Source: an uncultured Hungatella sp.
Lineage (GTDB): Bacteria; Bacillota; Clostridia; Lachnospirales; Lachnospiraceae
DNA length: 36,283 bases
Direction: 5' to 3'
Assembly: GCA_910588325.1 (NCBI GenBank)
Contig: CAJUPP010000035.1
Span: forward strand, 1 to 36,283
The translations under genes were made by a program, and so were the position numbers. Below are positions 1 through 8,577 of this stretch, piece after piece; position 1 is the first letter of the stretch, and each line of letters begins with the position of its first letter. The notes below the pieces were generated by a model. That model saw nothing but the letters and a program-made list of their open reading frames with translations. It did no database searches and had not been told where the DNA came from.

Positions 1-25
1 CTGACAAAAAATCATCTCACAAAAT

Positions 26-53
26 CAGGCACAAAGAGACTCCGAGAGTACAT
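26..53 (+). repeat. 28-nt intergenic motif, copy 1
   Basis: This 28-nt stretch matches the minus strand of 18703-18730 at 25 of 28 positions, including an unbroken run of the first 15 bases. A small hairpin can form with arms ACTC and GAGT around a 3-nt loop. One stem pair differs between the copies in a compensatory way (T-A here, C-G in the other). The function is unknown. It lies in the gene-free left edge, where nothing else is seen except the hairpin at 85-114. Confidence 0.45.
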
Positions 54-84
54 TGTTTGAAATACAACAGCCGTATAACAATAT

Positions 85-114
85 GAAAGAGTGGACTTTC
101 GTCCACTCCCTTTC
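85..114 (-). terminator. Probable Rho-independent terminator after the 824-aa gene
   Basis: An 8-bp perfect stem (GAGTGGAC / GTCCACTC) closes a 4-nt loop, and imperfect A/T pairs extend it. On the minus strand it is followed by a T-rich stretch (TTTCATATTGTTAT). It lies about 75 bp beyond the stop codon at 187, so it would end the two-gene minus-strand operon that starts at 4342. Confidence 0.6.
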
Positions 115-186
115 AATCATCATATTTCAGTATCGTATACATGATAACACCAAAATGTGGTAAATGCAAGTGTTTTCTTTTTATTT

Positions 187-2661
187 TCATTGTTTTACGT
201 CGTTTTTCACCAGATTTACGAAATCAAGCCGAAACCCATCCTGCGGCTGAAACGCCACTTCCTTTCCATCTACTCCAAACCACTTTGTATCATTTACCAG
301 AATCACTCCATACTGAGGATCCTTAAATCCAAGAGACTTATCCCCATTCCACCAGGGGTTTGATGCTTCCATAGCCTCTTTAAATGCCTGAAAGCCGCCA
401 AACTCTTTCCTTGACCCGCACTTTACAATCACCCCATGCTTCAATCCCTGAGACACCAGTTCCTTCCTGGTATTTGCCCCTTTTTCTGTCAATGATACCG
501 GGTTCGAAAACCATGCCCACACATATCCGTCTTCTGCCCTGGCTGCAAACGCATACTCCGTACAGCAGTACTCATCATACTCATACAAAGGCACATATGC
601 ATGGATCCGATGAACCAATTCATGAGGATCAATATCGAAAATCATCACCGTCACATTTTCATACCGTTCAATCCATGGCATGGTTCCGTTGCCAGCCCAG
701 TAACTTGGGCGGTTCTCACCGCTGAACAGCCGCTCTCCCGGATGGTTCACATAAAACAGCGCTCCTCTATGTTCTCCCAATGCCACATTCATCAAATGCT
801 GCTGGTGTCCGTGACGGAAAGGCTTAAACCGCCGCACTGCTGACGTAAGATAGTCTTTGGTACGGTAAGTATTGATCTTTACTCTAAGAATCCCCTGATC
901 AATCTCCTGAATCAGTCCTTCCCCCTCCTTCACCCTGCATTCCGCAGCAAAATCCTCCGGCTCATAATCGCTGATCGCGTACAGATGTACAGAGTTTCCA
1001 AAAAAGGTCAGATACCCGACTCCAAAAGAAACCCAGCTTATAAAATTGGTCTCCGACTGAATCCTGGTCTTAATGGTATTCTCATAAATACGTCCGCAAG
1101 TGGAATTCATCACACCCTGAAACGAATGATATGCCACTATCCGAAGAGAAAAATCCAAAGCTCTTTTCGCCATATCCTTTATCCGCTGATCCGGCGCGCA
1201 CAGATACAGGGTAAAAAATCCGATAAAATCAATGGGAATATAAGTAGCAGAATTCCACTCCGCATAGCCGTACCGGAAGAACACATCAAACCACTGTTCC
1301 ACCCTTCTTCTGCCGTACTCTTCCTGAACCGCACCTGGCCGTCCGCTTTCCGTAAAGATCTCCTCCGGATACTGGTGCCCCCAAAGATACTGGGAAATGT
1401 GGAACAAAAACGCGTGATTCTCACTGAAATACCACATCACGTCATCTCCTGGCTCATCGATCCAGTATCGGAAATGAAGCACTGCCTGACGTATCCGCTC
1501 CTTTTCTCCCTGACTCAGCTTATCCTCATAACGCGTTAACAATATTGCCATAGGCGCCAGGGAAAAATCCGAACAATCTTCCCTGCCTTCAATTTTTCTC
1601 AAACACAGATCCAGGGCCGTTTTCGCCTTATCATCTAAAACCCCTTCCAGCTCCAGTGAAGAGATAACCGCCTGCATCCCCATCTCTCCGTGAGCATGGA
1701 GAAACCCAAGCGCCTGCCGCTTTCTCTCCTTTATCGTTCCTGCCGGTTCCATAGTTACTGTCTTTTCCGGAATGATGCCCACAAACAACCTTCGGCTGAT
1801 CTCATAAGGACCTACATCCATACACAGATATACATTTGATATCTGAATTCCGCTCTCCTCCACATTGCAGTAAACCAGATAATCCTGTTCTTTCCGGGCC
1901 ATCACCGTCCGGCAGCCCCCATCATCCTTTTGTCCTCCTGTTCCGCGGAAATCAGAAGACACATACAGCTTCGTGTCTCCATCTAAAAGAGATGGGTCAT
2001 AACAAAGCTTCGCTTCCCCTTTTGTATACATATCTCTCTCAAAATAACAGGAAGACAAAAAGCTTTCCGCTCTCCGGATTGTCTCAGGATCTTCTTTCAC
2101 ATCTACCTGCCCGGTTATGGGATTGCTCCCCTTATAGCGGAATTCAAAATAGAAGAACACATCCCGCTCCGCCAGTTCATCCGCATAAACCTTTATTTCA
2201 TTATATCCTGCCCGGAAAGGAAGCGTAACTCTTTTCCTGCCGGCAATATTTCTGGTATAAGGAGCAAAACACTCTGCCAGCCGGCCGTTTACCCAAACCT
2301 TCACTCCCCCGCAGGTATAGATTTCAAATGGATAGTCACCCGGTTCCTCAACCAATACTCCTGTCATGGCATGAACCCAGATATGATGAGGCGTATGAAT
2401 AAAGGCAGAAAGGTCAATCCGGTTATTCTCAAACGGAAAATACAGATTGTCATACTCCCCCTCATACATCTGTACCTGTTCAATTCGATTCTGCCTTAGA
2501 AATTCCTCCCGTACCGGATATACCACCTGAACATAAGACTCTTCCAGATTCACCTCCGCCTGAAACGTCTGTTTCGGCGAAACAAATGGGGCTTTTTCCA
2601 TGGTTGTTATCTGCCACCGGCTGAGCGCCTCGTCACAGCCTATCTGATATTGAAAATTCAT
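187..2661 (-). CDS. Large leaderless protein, N-terminal beta-sandwich plus alpha/alpha-toroid-like region
   Basis: This 824-residue protein has no recognised family. No signal peptide or membrane segment is visible, so it is probably cytosolic. Residues about 85-180 look like a jelly-roll sugar-binding domain (note the VKVWVNGRL stretch near residue 120). From about 340 to 600 it is helical and rich in Trp and Tyr, with a SENHAFLF motif near 413-420 and an EWNSATYIPID stretch. Both resemble the toroid of heparinase-type polysaccharide lyases and related glycan-active enzymes. The C-terminal 200 residues look beta-rich. A frame start exists at 2676, but the start at 2661 has a clean AAAGGAAAG ribosome-binding site 3-8 bases upstream and is preferred. 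It is second in an operon, 37 bp behind the 547-aa gene, in a sugar-uptake locus. Action on an imported oligosaccharide is inference. Confidence 0.7.
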   Translation of the reverse strand: MNFQYQIGCDEALSRWQITTMEKAPFVSPKQTFQAEVNLEESYVQVVYPVREEFLRQNRIEQVQMYEGEYDNLYFPFENNRIDLSAFIHTPHHIWVHAMTGVLVEEPGDYPFEIYTCGGVKVWVNGRLAECFAPYTRNIAGRKRVTLPFRAGYNEIKVYADELAERDVFFYFEFRYKGSNPITGQVDVKEDPETIRRAESFLSSCYFERDMYTKGEAKLCYDPSLLDGDTKLYVSSDFRGTGGQKDDGGCRTVMARKEQDYLVYCNVEESGIQISNVYLCMDVGPYEISRRLFVGIIPEKTVTMEPAGTIKERKRQALGFLHAHGEMGMQAVISSLELEGVLDDKAKTALDLCLRKIEGREDCSDFSLAPMAILLTRYEDKLSQGEKERIRQAVLHFRYWIDEPGDDVMWYFSENHAFLFHISQYLWGHQYPEEIFTESGRPGAVQEEYGRRRVEQWFDVFFRYGYAEWNSATYIPIDFIGFFTLYLCAPDQRIKDMAKRALDFSLRIVAYHSFQGVMNSTCGRIYENTIKTRIQSETNFISWVSFGVGYLTFFGNSVHLYAISDYEPEDFAAECRVKEGEGLIQEIDQGILRVKINTYRTKDYLTSAVRRFKPFRHGHQQHLMNVALGEHRGALFYVNHPGERLFSGENRPSYWAGNGTMPWIERYENVTVMIFDIDPHELVHRIHAYVPLYEYDEYCCTEYAFAARAEDGYVWAWFSNPVSLTEKGANTRKELVSQGLKHGVIVKCGSRKEFGGFQAFKEAMEASNPWWNGDKSLGFKDPQYGVILVNDTKWFGVDGKEVAFQPQDGFRLDFVNLVKNDVKQ

Positions 2662-2698
2662 TTTCTTTCCTTTCATCTATTATCCGCCGCCTGTCTTT

Positions 2699-4342
2699 CT
2701 ACTGGATATTTTTCCCTATACGAATCCGGAAAGTATGATCAAATTCCGTATAATCCGTGAAATAGAGGGTAAACGCAAAGGAAGATGGCCCTTCGCTTCC
2801 AAAATTCCCGGCTATGTATGAATGCGCTCCGAATCCCGGTCCGATCTCAAGGCGTTCCTCCTGATTGGCAAAAACCGCGCTCCCCTCCTTTAAGATCATA
2901 GAGCGCCCAGGCTCTGCCTTTATCTCAAACTGCTTTGCACTTATCAAATCAGCTCCGCTTACTGCCGCTTCTATTCGGAACGGGGCTTTCTCCACCCCGG
3001 CTGCCTTCACATGAATCTCCAGTCCATCTTCTGTCTCCCTGATATCAGCCTGAAGATTTAAATCCGGACCCGGAACCATTTCTCTCTTATCATTTTCCAT
3101 CTTCCACCAGTCACTGGTTGCTGGTTTTTCCTTAAACGGAAGATAGTACCACCCCTTCATCGTCTGTTCCAGGTGAAAGCTGCCGTCGGACAGCTGATTC
3201 ATCGTCTGGGCTGCAAAAGCACGGTGTTCAAAATATGCTCCTCCCAATTTTAACTGCAGCTGCATAGTTTTGGCGGACAGATGAAGAAAACAGGTTTTTT
3301 CCTTCATAACCGTGTAGAAGTAACCGTTCTTTCCCCCTCTTGCAATGCCGGAATCCTGATAAAAACAATGAAATGCCGACGGTTTCCAGATTCCTTCATG
3401 CTCTAAGTCAATCCACTGTGGATGATTCATATAATGAATCAACTGATCCGGAGATTTGATTCCTTTCTGAACAGTCAATTGAAAAATATAATTAGCCATA
3501 TCGAGAAATTCCGGAATGCTTAACGTGACTCCCATTTCAAGGTATGCCATATAGTAATCTTTCGGATAGATTTTAAGCCCATTATCCCATCTGGTGGAAT
3601 TGCCGGTAAAAATACTCCCGTCTGGCTCAATATAAGTCAGCATCATGCGCAAGTTCCTGGCCGCATACTCAAAATATCGCTCATCTCCCGTAGAACGACC
3701 TAAAGAAATCATGGCGTCGTCATTGACACGGTTATAATTTCCCGCTGATCTTTCCGCAAACTCACCGTCTTCATTGCAGTCAATTCCCTCCAAAAGATAA
3801 TCGTTCGCCCTGTCTGTCAAAGCGTCTTCTTTCAGAAGCTTCCCACATTCCATCAGCATGGAGGCAATGGCCCAGCGATGATTGGGGGTATGAAATCCTC
3901 CTTTTACAAGGCCTCTGGCGCCGCTTTTTACAACACCTAAAAGGGCCTGATAAATGTTCTCTTCTTCCCCGGTCTTTTTATTCTTTTCCAGATAGGTTAA
4001 GACAGGCAGTATCCTCTTAATGCAAAATGCAGTATCCGGAGCGGATGAAAAATTGCATACCACAAAATCAAACAGGCCGTCCTCATGCTGACTGCGGATA
4101 ACATATTCAAGTCCTTCACAAATCATGGTATACACTTCCGGATCTCTGTAACAAGAAGATTTCTCGTTACAGTATACGGAAACTGCACTGGTAATGATAT
4201 AAATCGCGTATTTGGGCTGGATAATCCCTTTTTCGTCCCGAAATCCTCCACGATTGTCCCCCTGTTCCTTTACCTGAACACAGAGCGCACGGCGAACCCT
4301 GGTCTCTGTGTCCTGAATCATTTTCTCATAATGTTTTCTCAT
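2699..4342 (-). CDS. Heparinase II/III-like alpha/alpha-toroid protein
   Basis: This 547-residue protein has no signal peptide. Residues 40-320 read as repeated helical hairpins of an alpha/alpha toroid, with HTPNHRW at 151-157 and AGNYNRVNDD at 200-209. Such His, Asn and Tyr clusters are typical of the catalytic cleft of heparinase-type lyases and unsaturated glucuronyl hydrolase-like enzymes. The C-terminal 200 residues are beta-rich, as in the sandwich domain of those lyases. Family membership is inferred from fold character, not from a confident match. It is first in the minus-strand operon and is followed by the 824-aa gene. AGGAGG lies 13 bases, and GGTGAG 2 bases, before the ATG. Its promoter faces the DUF3842 gene across a 280-bp divergent region containing paired operator-like repeats. 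Confidence 0.7.
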   Translation of the reverse strand: MRKHYEKMIQDTETRVRRALCVQVKEQGDNRGGFRDEKGIIQPKYAIYIITSAVSVYCNEKSSCYRDPEVYTMICEGLEYVIRSQHEDGLFDFVVCNFSSAPDTAFCIKRILPVLTYLEKNKKTGEEENIYQALLGVVKSGARGLVKGGFHTPNHRWAIASMLMECGKLLKEDALTDRANDYLLEGIDCNEDGEFAERSAGNYNRVNDDAMISLGRSTGDERYFEYAARNLRMMLTYIEPDGSIFTGNSTRWDNGLKIYPKDYYMAYLEMGVTLSIPEFLDMANYIFQLTVQKGIKSPDQLIHYMNHPQWIDLEHEGIWKPSAFHCFYQDSGIARGGKNGYFYTVMKEKTCFLHLSAKTMQLQLKLGGAYFEHRAFAAQTMNQLSDGSFHLEQTMKGWYYLPFKEKPATSDWWKMENDKREMVPGPDLNLQADIRETEDGLEIHVKAAGVEKAPFRIEAAVSGADLISAKQFEIKAEPGRSMILKEGSAVFANQEERLEIGPGFGAHSYIAGNFGSEGPSSFAFTLYFTDYTEFDHTFRIRIGKNIQ

Positions 4343-4442
4343 CTCTCACCTTGTTCCTCCTGCTTGGAATACACTCTCCAAATCCCTTCTGCAGCTGCAA
4401 ATCAGGTACAAAAAGATTCGGAAGTCGATTAGATTCCAGAGT

Positions 4443-4470
4443 ATTATAACTGAAATTTGCGAAAAAACAA
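4443..4470 (-). promoter_or_regulatory. Sigma-A-type promoter for the lyase-like operon
   Basis: On the minus strand, TTGTTT (4465-4470) and TATAAT (4443-4448) are separated by 16 bp. This lies about 100 bp before the start at 4342. The -35 box is weak, which fits activator dependence. Confidence 0.45.
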
Positions 4471-4477
4471 CCACATA

Positions 4478-4521
4478 GCAAATATTGCAAAACTTTTGTC
4501 CCAATTTCCGCATATATTGCA
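4478..4521. promoter_or_regulatory. Paired operator-like direct repeats
   Basis: GCAAATATTGCA (4478-4489) and GCATATATTGCA (4510-4521) are 12-mers that differ at one base. Their starts are 32 bp apart, about three helical turns. Each is itself nearly palindromic. They sit just upstream of the -35 box of the minus-strand operon, about 42-53 and 74-85 bases before its predicted start of transcription, and between two divergent promoters. This is the geometry expected for an AraC-family activator, and such a regulator gene is close by (5081-5999). Binding by that protein is inference. Confidence 0.4.
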
Positions 4522-4557
4522 TAAAAATCATGTGCGGATGTTTTCTTTTTATTTTCA

Positions 4558-4586
4558 TTGTCTCTCATTGACTTTTATGGTATACT
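4558..4586 (+). promoter_or_regulatory. Sigma-A-type promoter for DUF3842-araC
   Basis: TTGTCT (4558-4563) and TATACT (4581-4586) are separated by exactly 17 bp. The promoter lies about 40 bp before the start codon at 4625. Confidence 0.6.
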
Positions 4587-4624
4587 GTTAACATTAATAA
4601 GTTTTTACGAAAGGATATTCCCTG

Positions 4625-5032
4625 ATGAAGATACTAATCATTGACGCTCAGGGCGGCGGCATCGGAAAGCTTCTGACCTCTGCCATCAGGCAGGCCATGC
4701 CGGATTCTGAAATTACCGCCGTAGGAACCAACAGCATCGCTACCTCCGCCATGCTGAAAGCCGGAGCCAGCCACGGGGCCACCGGCGAGAACGCCATAAT
4801 TGTCAGCGCTAAAAAAGCAGATGTCATTATCGGCCCCATAGCTATCGTAATTGCCGATTCTCTGTACGGCGAGGTCTCTCCTGCCATGGCTACTGCCATC
4901 GGACAGAGTCGCGCCAGACGGATCCTCATCCCTGTCAATCACTGTGAGAATATCGTGGTAGGCGTGCGGGATCTTAGCATCAAAGGTCTGATAGAGGAAG
5001 TTCTGTTGGAGCTTAAGAAGATAGACGCCTGA
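4625..5032 (+). CDS. DUF3842 family protein
   Basis: This 135-residue protein starts MKILIIDAQGGGIGK. That is a beta strand followed by a glycine-rich loop, like the nucleotide-binding edge of a Rossmann-type fold. The rest (GTNSIATSAMLKAGA, then VIIGPIAIVIADSLYGEVSP) matches my memory of DUF3842, a small cytosolic family of unknown function common in Clostridia. AAAGGA lies about 10 bases before the ATG, and a sigma-A-type promoter lies just upstream. The AraC-family gene follows after 48 bp and is probably cotranscribed. Divergent placement against the lyase-like operon suggests a role linked to that carbohydrate system, but no reaction can be named. Confidence 0.85.
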   Translation: MKILIIDAQGGGIGKLLTSAIRQAMPDSEITAVGTNSIATSAMLKAGASHGATGENAIIVSAKKADVIIGPIAIVIADSLYGEVSPAMATAIGQSRARRILIPVNHCENIVVGVRDLSIKGLIEEVLLELKKIDA

Positions 5033-5080
5033 TATTACCAAATACAAGAATTGTCATTTCCACAAAGGGAGAGTTTATAC

Positions 5081-5999
5081 ATGGCCAATCGACCGGAGTT
5101 AGAATTTGAAAAGGGCTATTCCATCATCATCAATAACTTCGAGAAAAATCTTTACTACTATATTGATTATGATACAAGGCAGGCTTCCCCTTACCATATG
5201 CGCTTTCCCCATATTCATACCTCCTTTTATGAGATTATGATACCTCTGGATGCAGGAATCTCCCATACGTTCAACGGCATTACCTACCCATTGGAAAAAA
5301 ATGATATTGTCCTGGTTCCGCCCGGAGTTCCCCACCAATCCATATACCCCCAAAATGCCCCCCCCGTTGAAACGGATTATCATTAATTTTATGTATCCTG
5401 AGACATTGTTCAGTATGAAGGAGGGGTTTGAGGAACTACTTGGAATTTTTAAGCTGGAGCCGTCCATTTTACGTCTGGTTCCCAACTATCAGACTCCCTG
5501 CTTCAATATTCTCAACAGCATATATAATATGTCACGTCAGGCAGAGATGCTTCCTCCTTCTGTCTATGAACTTATGCTGCAGACGAATTTTACAGAGTTT
5601 CTGTGGAATCTGTATCAGTCTCAGAACGAGAATCTGTACACATATCAAACCGATGATTCCTCTATCACTCAGAAGATTTCCGAGGTATGTTCCTATATAC
5701 ATACCAACTATTCCAGGCCTCTTTCCCTGGAAAGTCTGGCAAAAACTTTTTATATCAGTTCCTGCTATCTGTCACGGCAGTTCAAGCAGACCACCGGCTT
5801 TCGGCTGACGGAATACATCCAAAATGTCCGTATCATCAATGCCCAGTTTCTGCTTTCCAGCACGGATCAGTCCGTATCCAATATTGCCCTGGCCTGCGGT
5901 TTCACCAGCTTCTCACAGTTTAACCGGGTATTCCATCAGAAGTCCAATTGTTCTCCCACAGAGTACCGCCGCTCCCACGGCCACTCTCACTGGGTATAA
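5081..5999 (+). pseudogene. AraC-family regulator interrupted by a frameshift in an 8-C run
   Basis: The first part begins at ATG 5081, with an AGGGAG ribosome-binding site 7-8 bases upstream. It encodes an AraC-type N-terminal cupin (PHIHTSFYEIMIPLDAGISH, then PPGVPHQSI) and runs into a stop at about 5386. The second part is in the +1 frame and continues the protein (KRIIINFMYPE) through a helical linker. It ends in a typical AraC DNA-binding domain with two helix-turn-helices (LSLESLAKTFYISSCYLSRQF, then VSNIALACGFTSFSQFNRVF). Removing one C from the run at 5358-5365 joins both into about 305 residues, the normal family length. The break may be real inactivation, phase variation by slippage, or a sequencing error. 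It is probably the local regulator of the divergent lyase-like operon and the ABC operon. Confidence 0.85.
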
Positions 6000-6000
6000 T

Positions 6001-6044
6001 AAAAACTCACAGATCCATTTTCAGGCGAATCTGCGAGTCTTTTT
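6001..6044. terminator. Bidirectional terminator between convergent genes
   Basis: A 10-bp stem with one mismatch (ACTCACAGAT at 6005-6014, ATCTGCGAGT at 6029-6038) is preceded by AAAAA and followed by TTTTT. It can therefore act on the plus-strand araC transcript and on the minus-strand operon that ends at 6055. Confidence 0.75.
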
Positions 6045-6054
6045 ATGTTCTTCT

Positions 6055-6765
6055 TTACCGAAGATCAGCCATCATCTGCTGCTTTTTATCCTCCGTCACT
6101 CTTCGGATCTTATCCAGCTCCTTCTCCAAAAGTATGGGAATCTGCCCTTTCAGAATCTTCCATGGAAGGAACTGGCTGAAACTGAATGGTTTTGCCACAA
6201 ACACCATGGACGGCGTAAAACTGTAGTTTTCTTTGATATAGTCTCTTACCATCTGCTGCTCGTCCTCCGTTATGGGAATCTTCACTCCATAAAGCTGCTC
6301 CGGATAAGCGAAACCATCTGCTCCTGCCAGTTCCCCGCATACCAGTTCCAGCTCCGGATAAAGGGAAATCAGCCTTTTCTCAGGCAAAAGAGCATGCTTG
6401 CCAGGCTGGGAATAGAGGCATACATGGGTTCTGTCCCGAAGGATATCACCTCCCGGAAGCATCTCATTCATATACTTTCCATGATAACTGCCTTCGCATC
6501 CGCATACATTTCCGTCATGCCCTACATATACCCAGACATGCTCCAGCTCATAAAGATGCTGGATATCATAGTAAAAAAAGATCTGATACTCAATTGCAAA
6601 TTTTACCTTTTCCTTATGGACTCTCACAATTCTTCGAAACGAGTCGCTGAGCCCTGTCTCATGAAAAATCATATATCCGATATTATAGACAGAAAACGGC
6701 TCCTTCTCATCAAACATCAGATAGGGAGCATATTTCATCACGCTCTGAAACTCTTCGTGATTCAC
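6055..6765 (-). CDS. Hypothetical protein, last gene of the ABC-sugar operon
   Basis: This 236-residue protein is probably cytosolic, with no signal peptide or membrane segment. The central part (EYQIFFYYDIQHLYELEHVW, then YVGHDGNV, SYHGKY and YSQPGKHA) has the spacing of aromatic and His residues seen in VPS62-like proteins. I consider that a weak resemblance only. The C-terminus is charged and helical. The frame is open further upstream to a TTG, but a GTG at 6765 has AGAGAGGTGA five bases before it and is the better start. It begins 44 bp after the PHP gene and ends just before a bidirectional terminator. It is thus the distal gene of an operon that imports and processes a sugar. The function is unknown. 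Confidence 0.65.
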   Translation of the reverse strand: MNHEEFQSVMKYAPYLMFDEKEPFSVYNIGYMIFHETGLSDSFRRIVRVHKEKVKFAIEYQIFFYYDIQHLYELEHVWVYVGHDGNVCGCEGSYHGKYMNEMLPGGDILRDRTHVCLYSQPGKHALLPEKRLISLYPELELVCGELAGADGFAYPEQLYGVKIPITEDEQQMVRDYIKENYSFTPSMVFVAKPFSFSQFLPWKILKGQIPILLEKELDKIRRVTEDKKQQMMADLR

Positions 6766-6809
6766 CGCTATCACCTCTCTCCTTAATCGAAACCTTCTCA
6801 ATTACCTGA

Positions 6810-8456
6810 TTATATAACGAAGAACGGGTTTGCAATGGCTAAATTGGTACAGTCGTCAAAGGCAATCATCACCAGATAATCTTCCTTCTTCCACTCCATC
6901 CCCATATCTTTAAGCATCTCTATGGTCAGCCGATGGCTGTAATCCATATATCCTCTTCGGTCCTTCTCATAAGGAGCCAGAGAATAATCCGCTGCCTGCC
7001 TTCCCTTTTTTAAAAGTCTTATGGTCTTAAGCCTGCGGTTGGTATACAGCTTTACCTGAATATCCCCCGGCACAGACACCCTGTCCCCCGGAAAGGCTGG
7101 AGAATCCTCCGGGAAGGAGGTTCTTTCCATCACCGGGAAGAAAAGAGGTCCGTCACTTAAAGTCATGTGTCCTCTCTTCATCTGTTTTATCAGATCATCC
7201 CCGCTTTCAAAGGAATCCATATGGACAAAGGTTCTGACTCCGCCGCTGCTTAGGTTTCTCTTGGCCCATTTTTCAAAAGCAGGCAGCACGTTCCGGCTGT
7301 CCTCCAAAAAACAGACAATGTCCTTATCCCTTAAAAGGGGATCATCTGCTTTTAAAGTGTTTAACGCCTCAACCAACCTCAGAGTATCTCTGTAAAAGGC
7401 CTTGTAATCATCGCACCGGATGTTGTGGGTATCGCTTCCTGTGGTTCCGGGAAGGTATACTCCGCTCTCCAGCATATCGATCCACATCTCCACGGCTTTG
7501 GCGCTGCTGCTGCCATGAACCATAGGCTTTGAACCGTTCCAGATCTCCATAGTATCAAAAATCGTGATGATATCCATAAAATCCGGATTCCAGGAGATAG
7601 CTTTCTGTGGATCTCTGGGGTGGTTTAACTGGGCCAGACCTCCTTTTTGGCGGATCTCATCGGTAACCCGGCAGAATTCATTTCTCAAATATTCGTCCGT
7701 GCGCTCCTCCTGGGTCCCGATTCTGTAGATAACATCCTCATTCTTCTCCACATTCAGGGAAATCACATGGCCGTTGCCTGTGGAGATCTCTTTGGAAAGC
7801 ACAGGGATAAAATCCTTTGTCCGGGTCTTCTCCCACAGCTCATGGTCAAGTACATTGTGGTGATCGCTTAAGGCGCCGAAATCCAGGCCTGCCGCCCTCA
7901 TGGAATCCCGAATCTGTACGGGAGTCTCCGTCACAGGGTCTGTGCCCTCATAGAGGCGGCTGCTGAATACGCTGTGGTGATGGATATCCCCTGCATACCA
8001 TCCGTCCTTTGCCTCCTTTTCAAAAGGCTTTAAACCGTAGCGCAGAATCGTCTGACTTTCCTCCAGATGAAGCCGTATGGCCTCCACACTGTAGGCAGAG
8101 CCTTTGGACGCCTCAATCTGATACCACCCCGGTTCCAGAAACAGCACCCCGTATCCTGTCTCATCTGTCACAGTCCGGATAAAATCCAGATTCCCCACGC
8201 TGTAAGCCTCATTGATCCTCTCATCCGTTCCGTCCAGCTTTCCGCACCAGGAACCGGCAGGCAGGGAATAGCACCGAATTTCCGCCAAAAGAGGCTTCTC
8301 CTCCACATCCTTAACCTGAATATACACGATAAGCCGTTCTTCGGTCTCGCTTTTCTTCAGCCCGCTGTCCAGAGACAGTACCCTCTTCACATCCGGATCC
8401 TTCCCCATCCCTCTGCTCCATTCCTCCAGAATTTCCCCATACTTGTCGATCTTCAT
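6810..8456 (-). CDS. PHP-domain metallohydrolase, CehA/McbA type
   Basis: This 548-residue cytosolic protein has an N-terminal beta-rich domain of about 150 residues followed by a PHP metal-dependent hydrolase domain. Metal ligands are visible as GDIHHHS (156-162), LSDHHN (196-201), a later LNHPRDP and TGSDTHN. That is the order of the trinuclear PHP site. CehA/McbA relatives hydrolyse esters or phosphoesters; the natural substrate here is unknown. The C-terminal domain is beta-rich. The gene lies between the ROK kinase (121 bp upstream, with a strong hairpin in the gap) and the unknown gene at 6765. The context suggests it trims a substituent or phosphate from an imported sugar, which is inference. 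Confidence 0.85.
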   Translation of the reverse strand: MKIDKYGEILEEWSRGMGKDPDVKRVLSLDSGLKKSETEERLIVYIQVKDVEEKPLLAEIRCYSLPAGSWCGKLDGTDERINEAYSVGNLDFIRTVTDETGYGVLFLEPGWYQIEASKGSAYSVEAIRLHLEESQTILRYGLKPFEKEAKDGWYAGDIHHHSVFSSRLYEGTDPVTETPVQIRDSMRAAGLDFGALSDHHNVLDHELWEKTRTKDFIPVLSKEISTGNGHVISLNVEKNEDVIYRIGTQEERTDEYLRNEFCRVTDEIRQKGGLAQLNHPRDPQKAISWNPDFMDIITIFDTMEIWNGSKPMVHGSSSAKAVEMWIDMLESGVYLPGTTGSDTHNIRCDDYKAFYRDTLRLVEALNTLKADDPLLRDKDIVCFLEDSRNVLPAFEKWAKRNLSSGGVRTFVHMDSFESGDDLIKQMKRGHMTLSDGPLFFPVMERTSFPEDSPAFPGDRVSVPGDIQVKLYTNRRLKTIRLLKKGRQAADYSLAPYEKDRRGYMDYSHRLTIEMLKDMGMEWKKEDYLVMIAFDDCTNLAIANPFFVI

Positions 8457-8531
8457 CCTGCTTTCCGTCCCTTTCTCTCTTCCTATACCTGCTGCTAACC
8501 GGTAATCTCATTAACTTCGTTCTGAGATAAC

Positions 8532-8573
8532 GCCGCCCGGAGAGGGAGTGGTATCATTCCCTCTCCGGGCGGC
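8532..8573. other. Strong intergenic hairpin between ROK kinase and PHP genes
   Basis: There is a 16-bp perfect GC-rich inverted repeat (8532-8547 with 8558-8573) and a 10-nt loop. No T-tract follows on the minus strand. It therefore looks like an mRNA processing or stability element, or a partial attenuator, rather than a classical terminator. Confidence 0.7.
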
Positions 8574-8577
8574 CCCC

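Noticed and set aside
6055..6765. Confident assignment to the VPS62-like family
   Set aside because: Only the spacing of a few aromatic and His residues agrees, so the product is left as hypothetical.
5824..6786. A 320-codon plus-strand frame running from araC into the 3' side of the unknown gene
   Set aside because: It overlaps the well-supported araC frame, the terminator and the minus-strand gene, and its product looks random.
8532..8573. Classical Rho-independent terminator
   Set aside because: The stem is very strong, but no T-tract follows on either useful strand; listed as a hairpin of other function.
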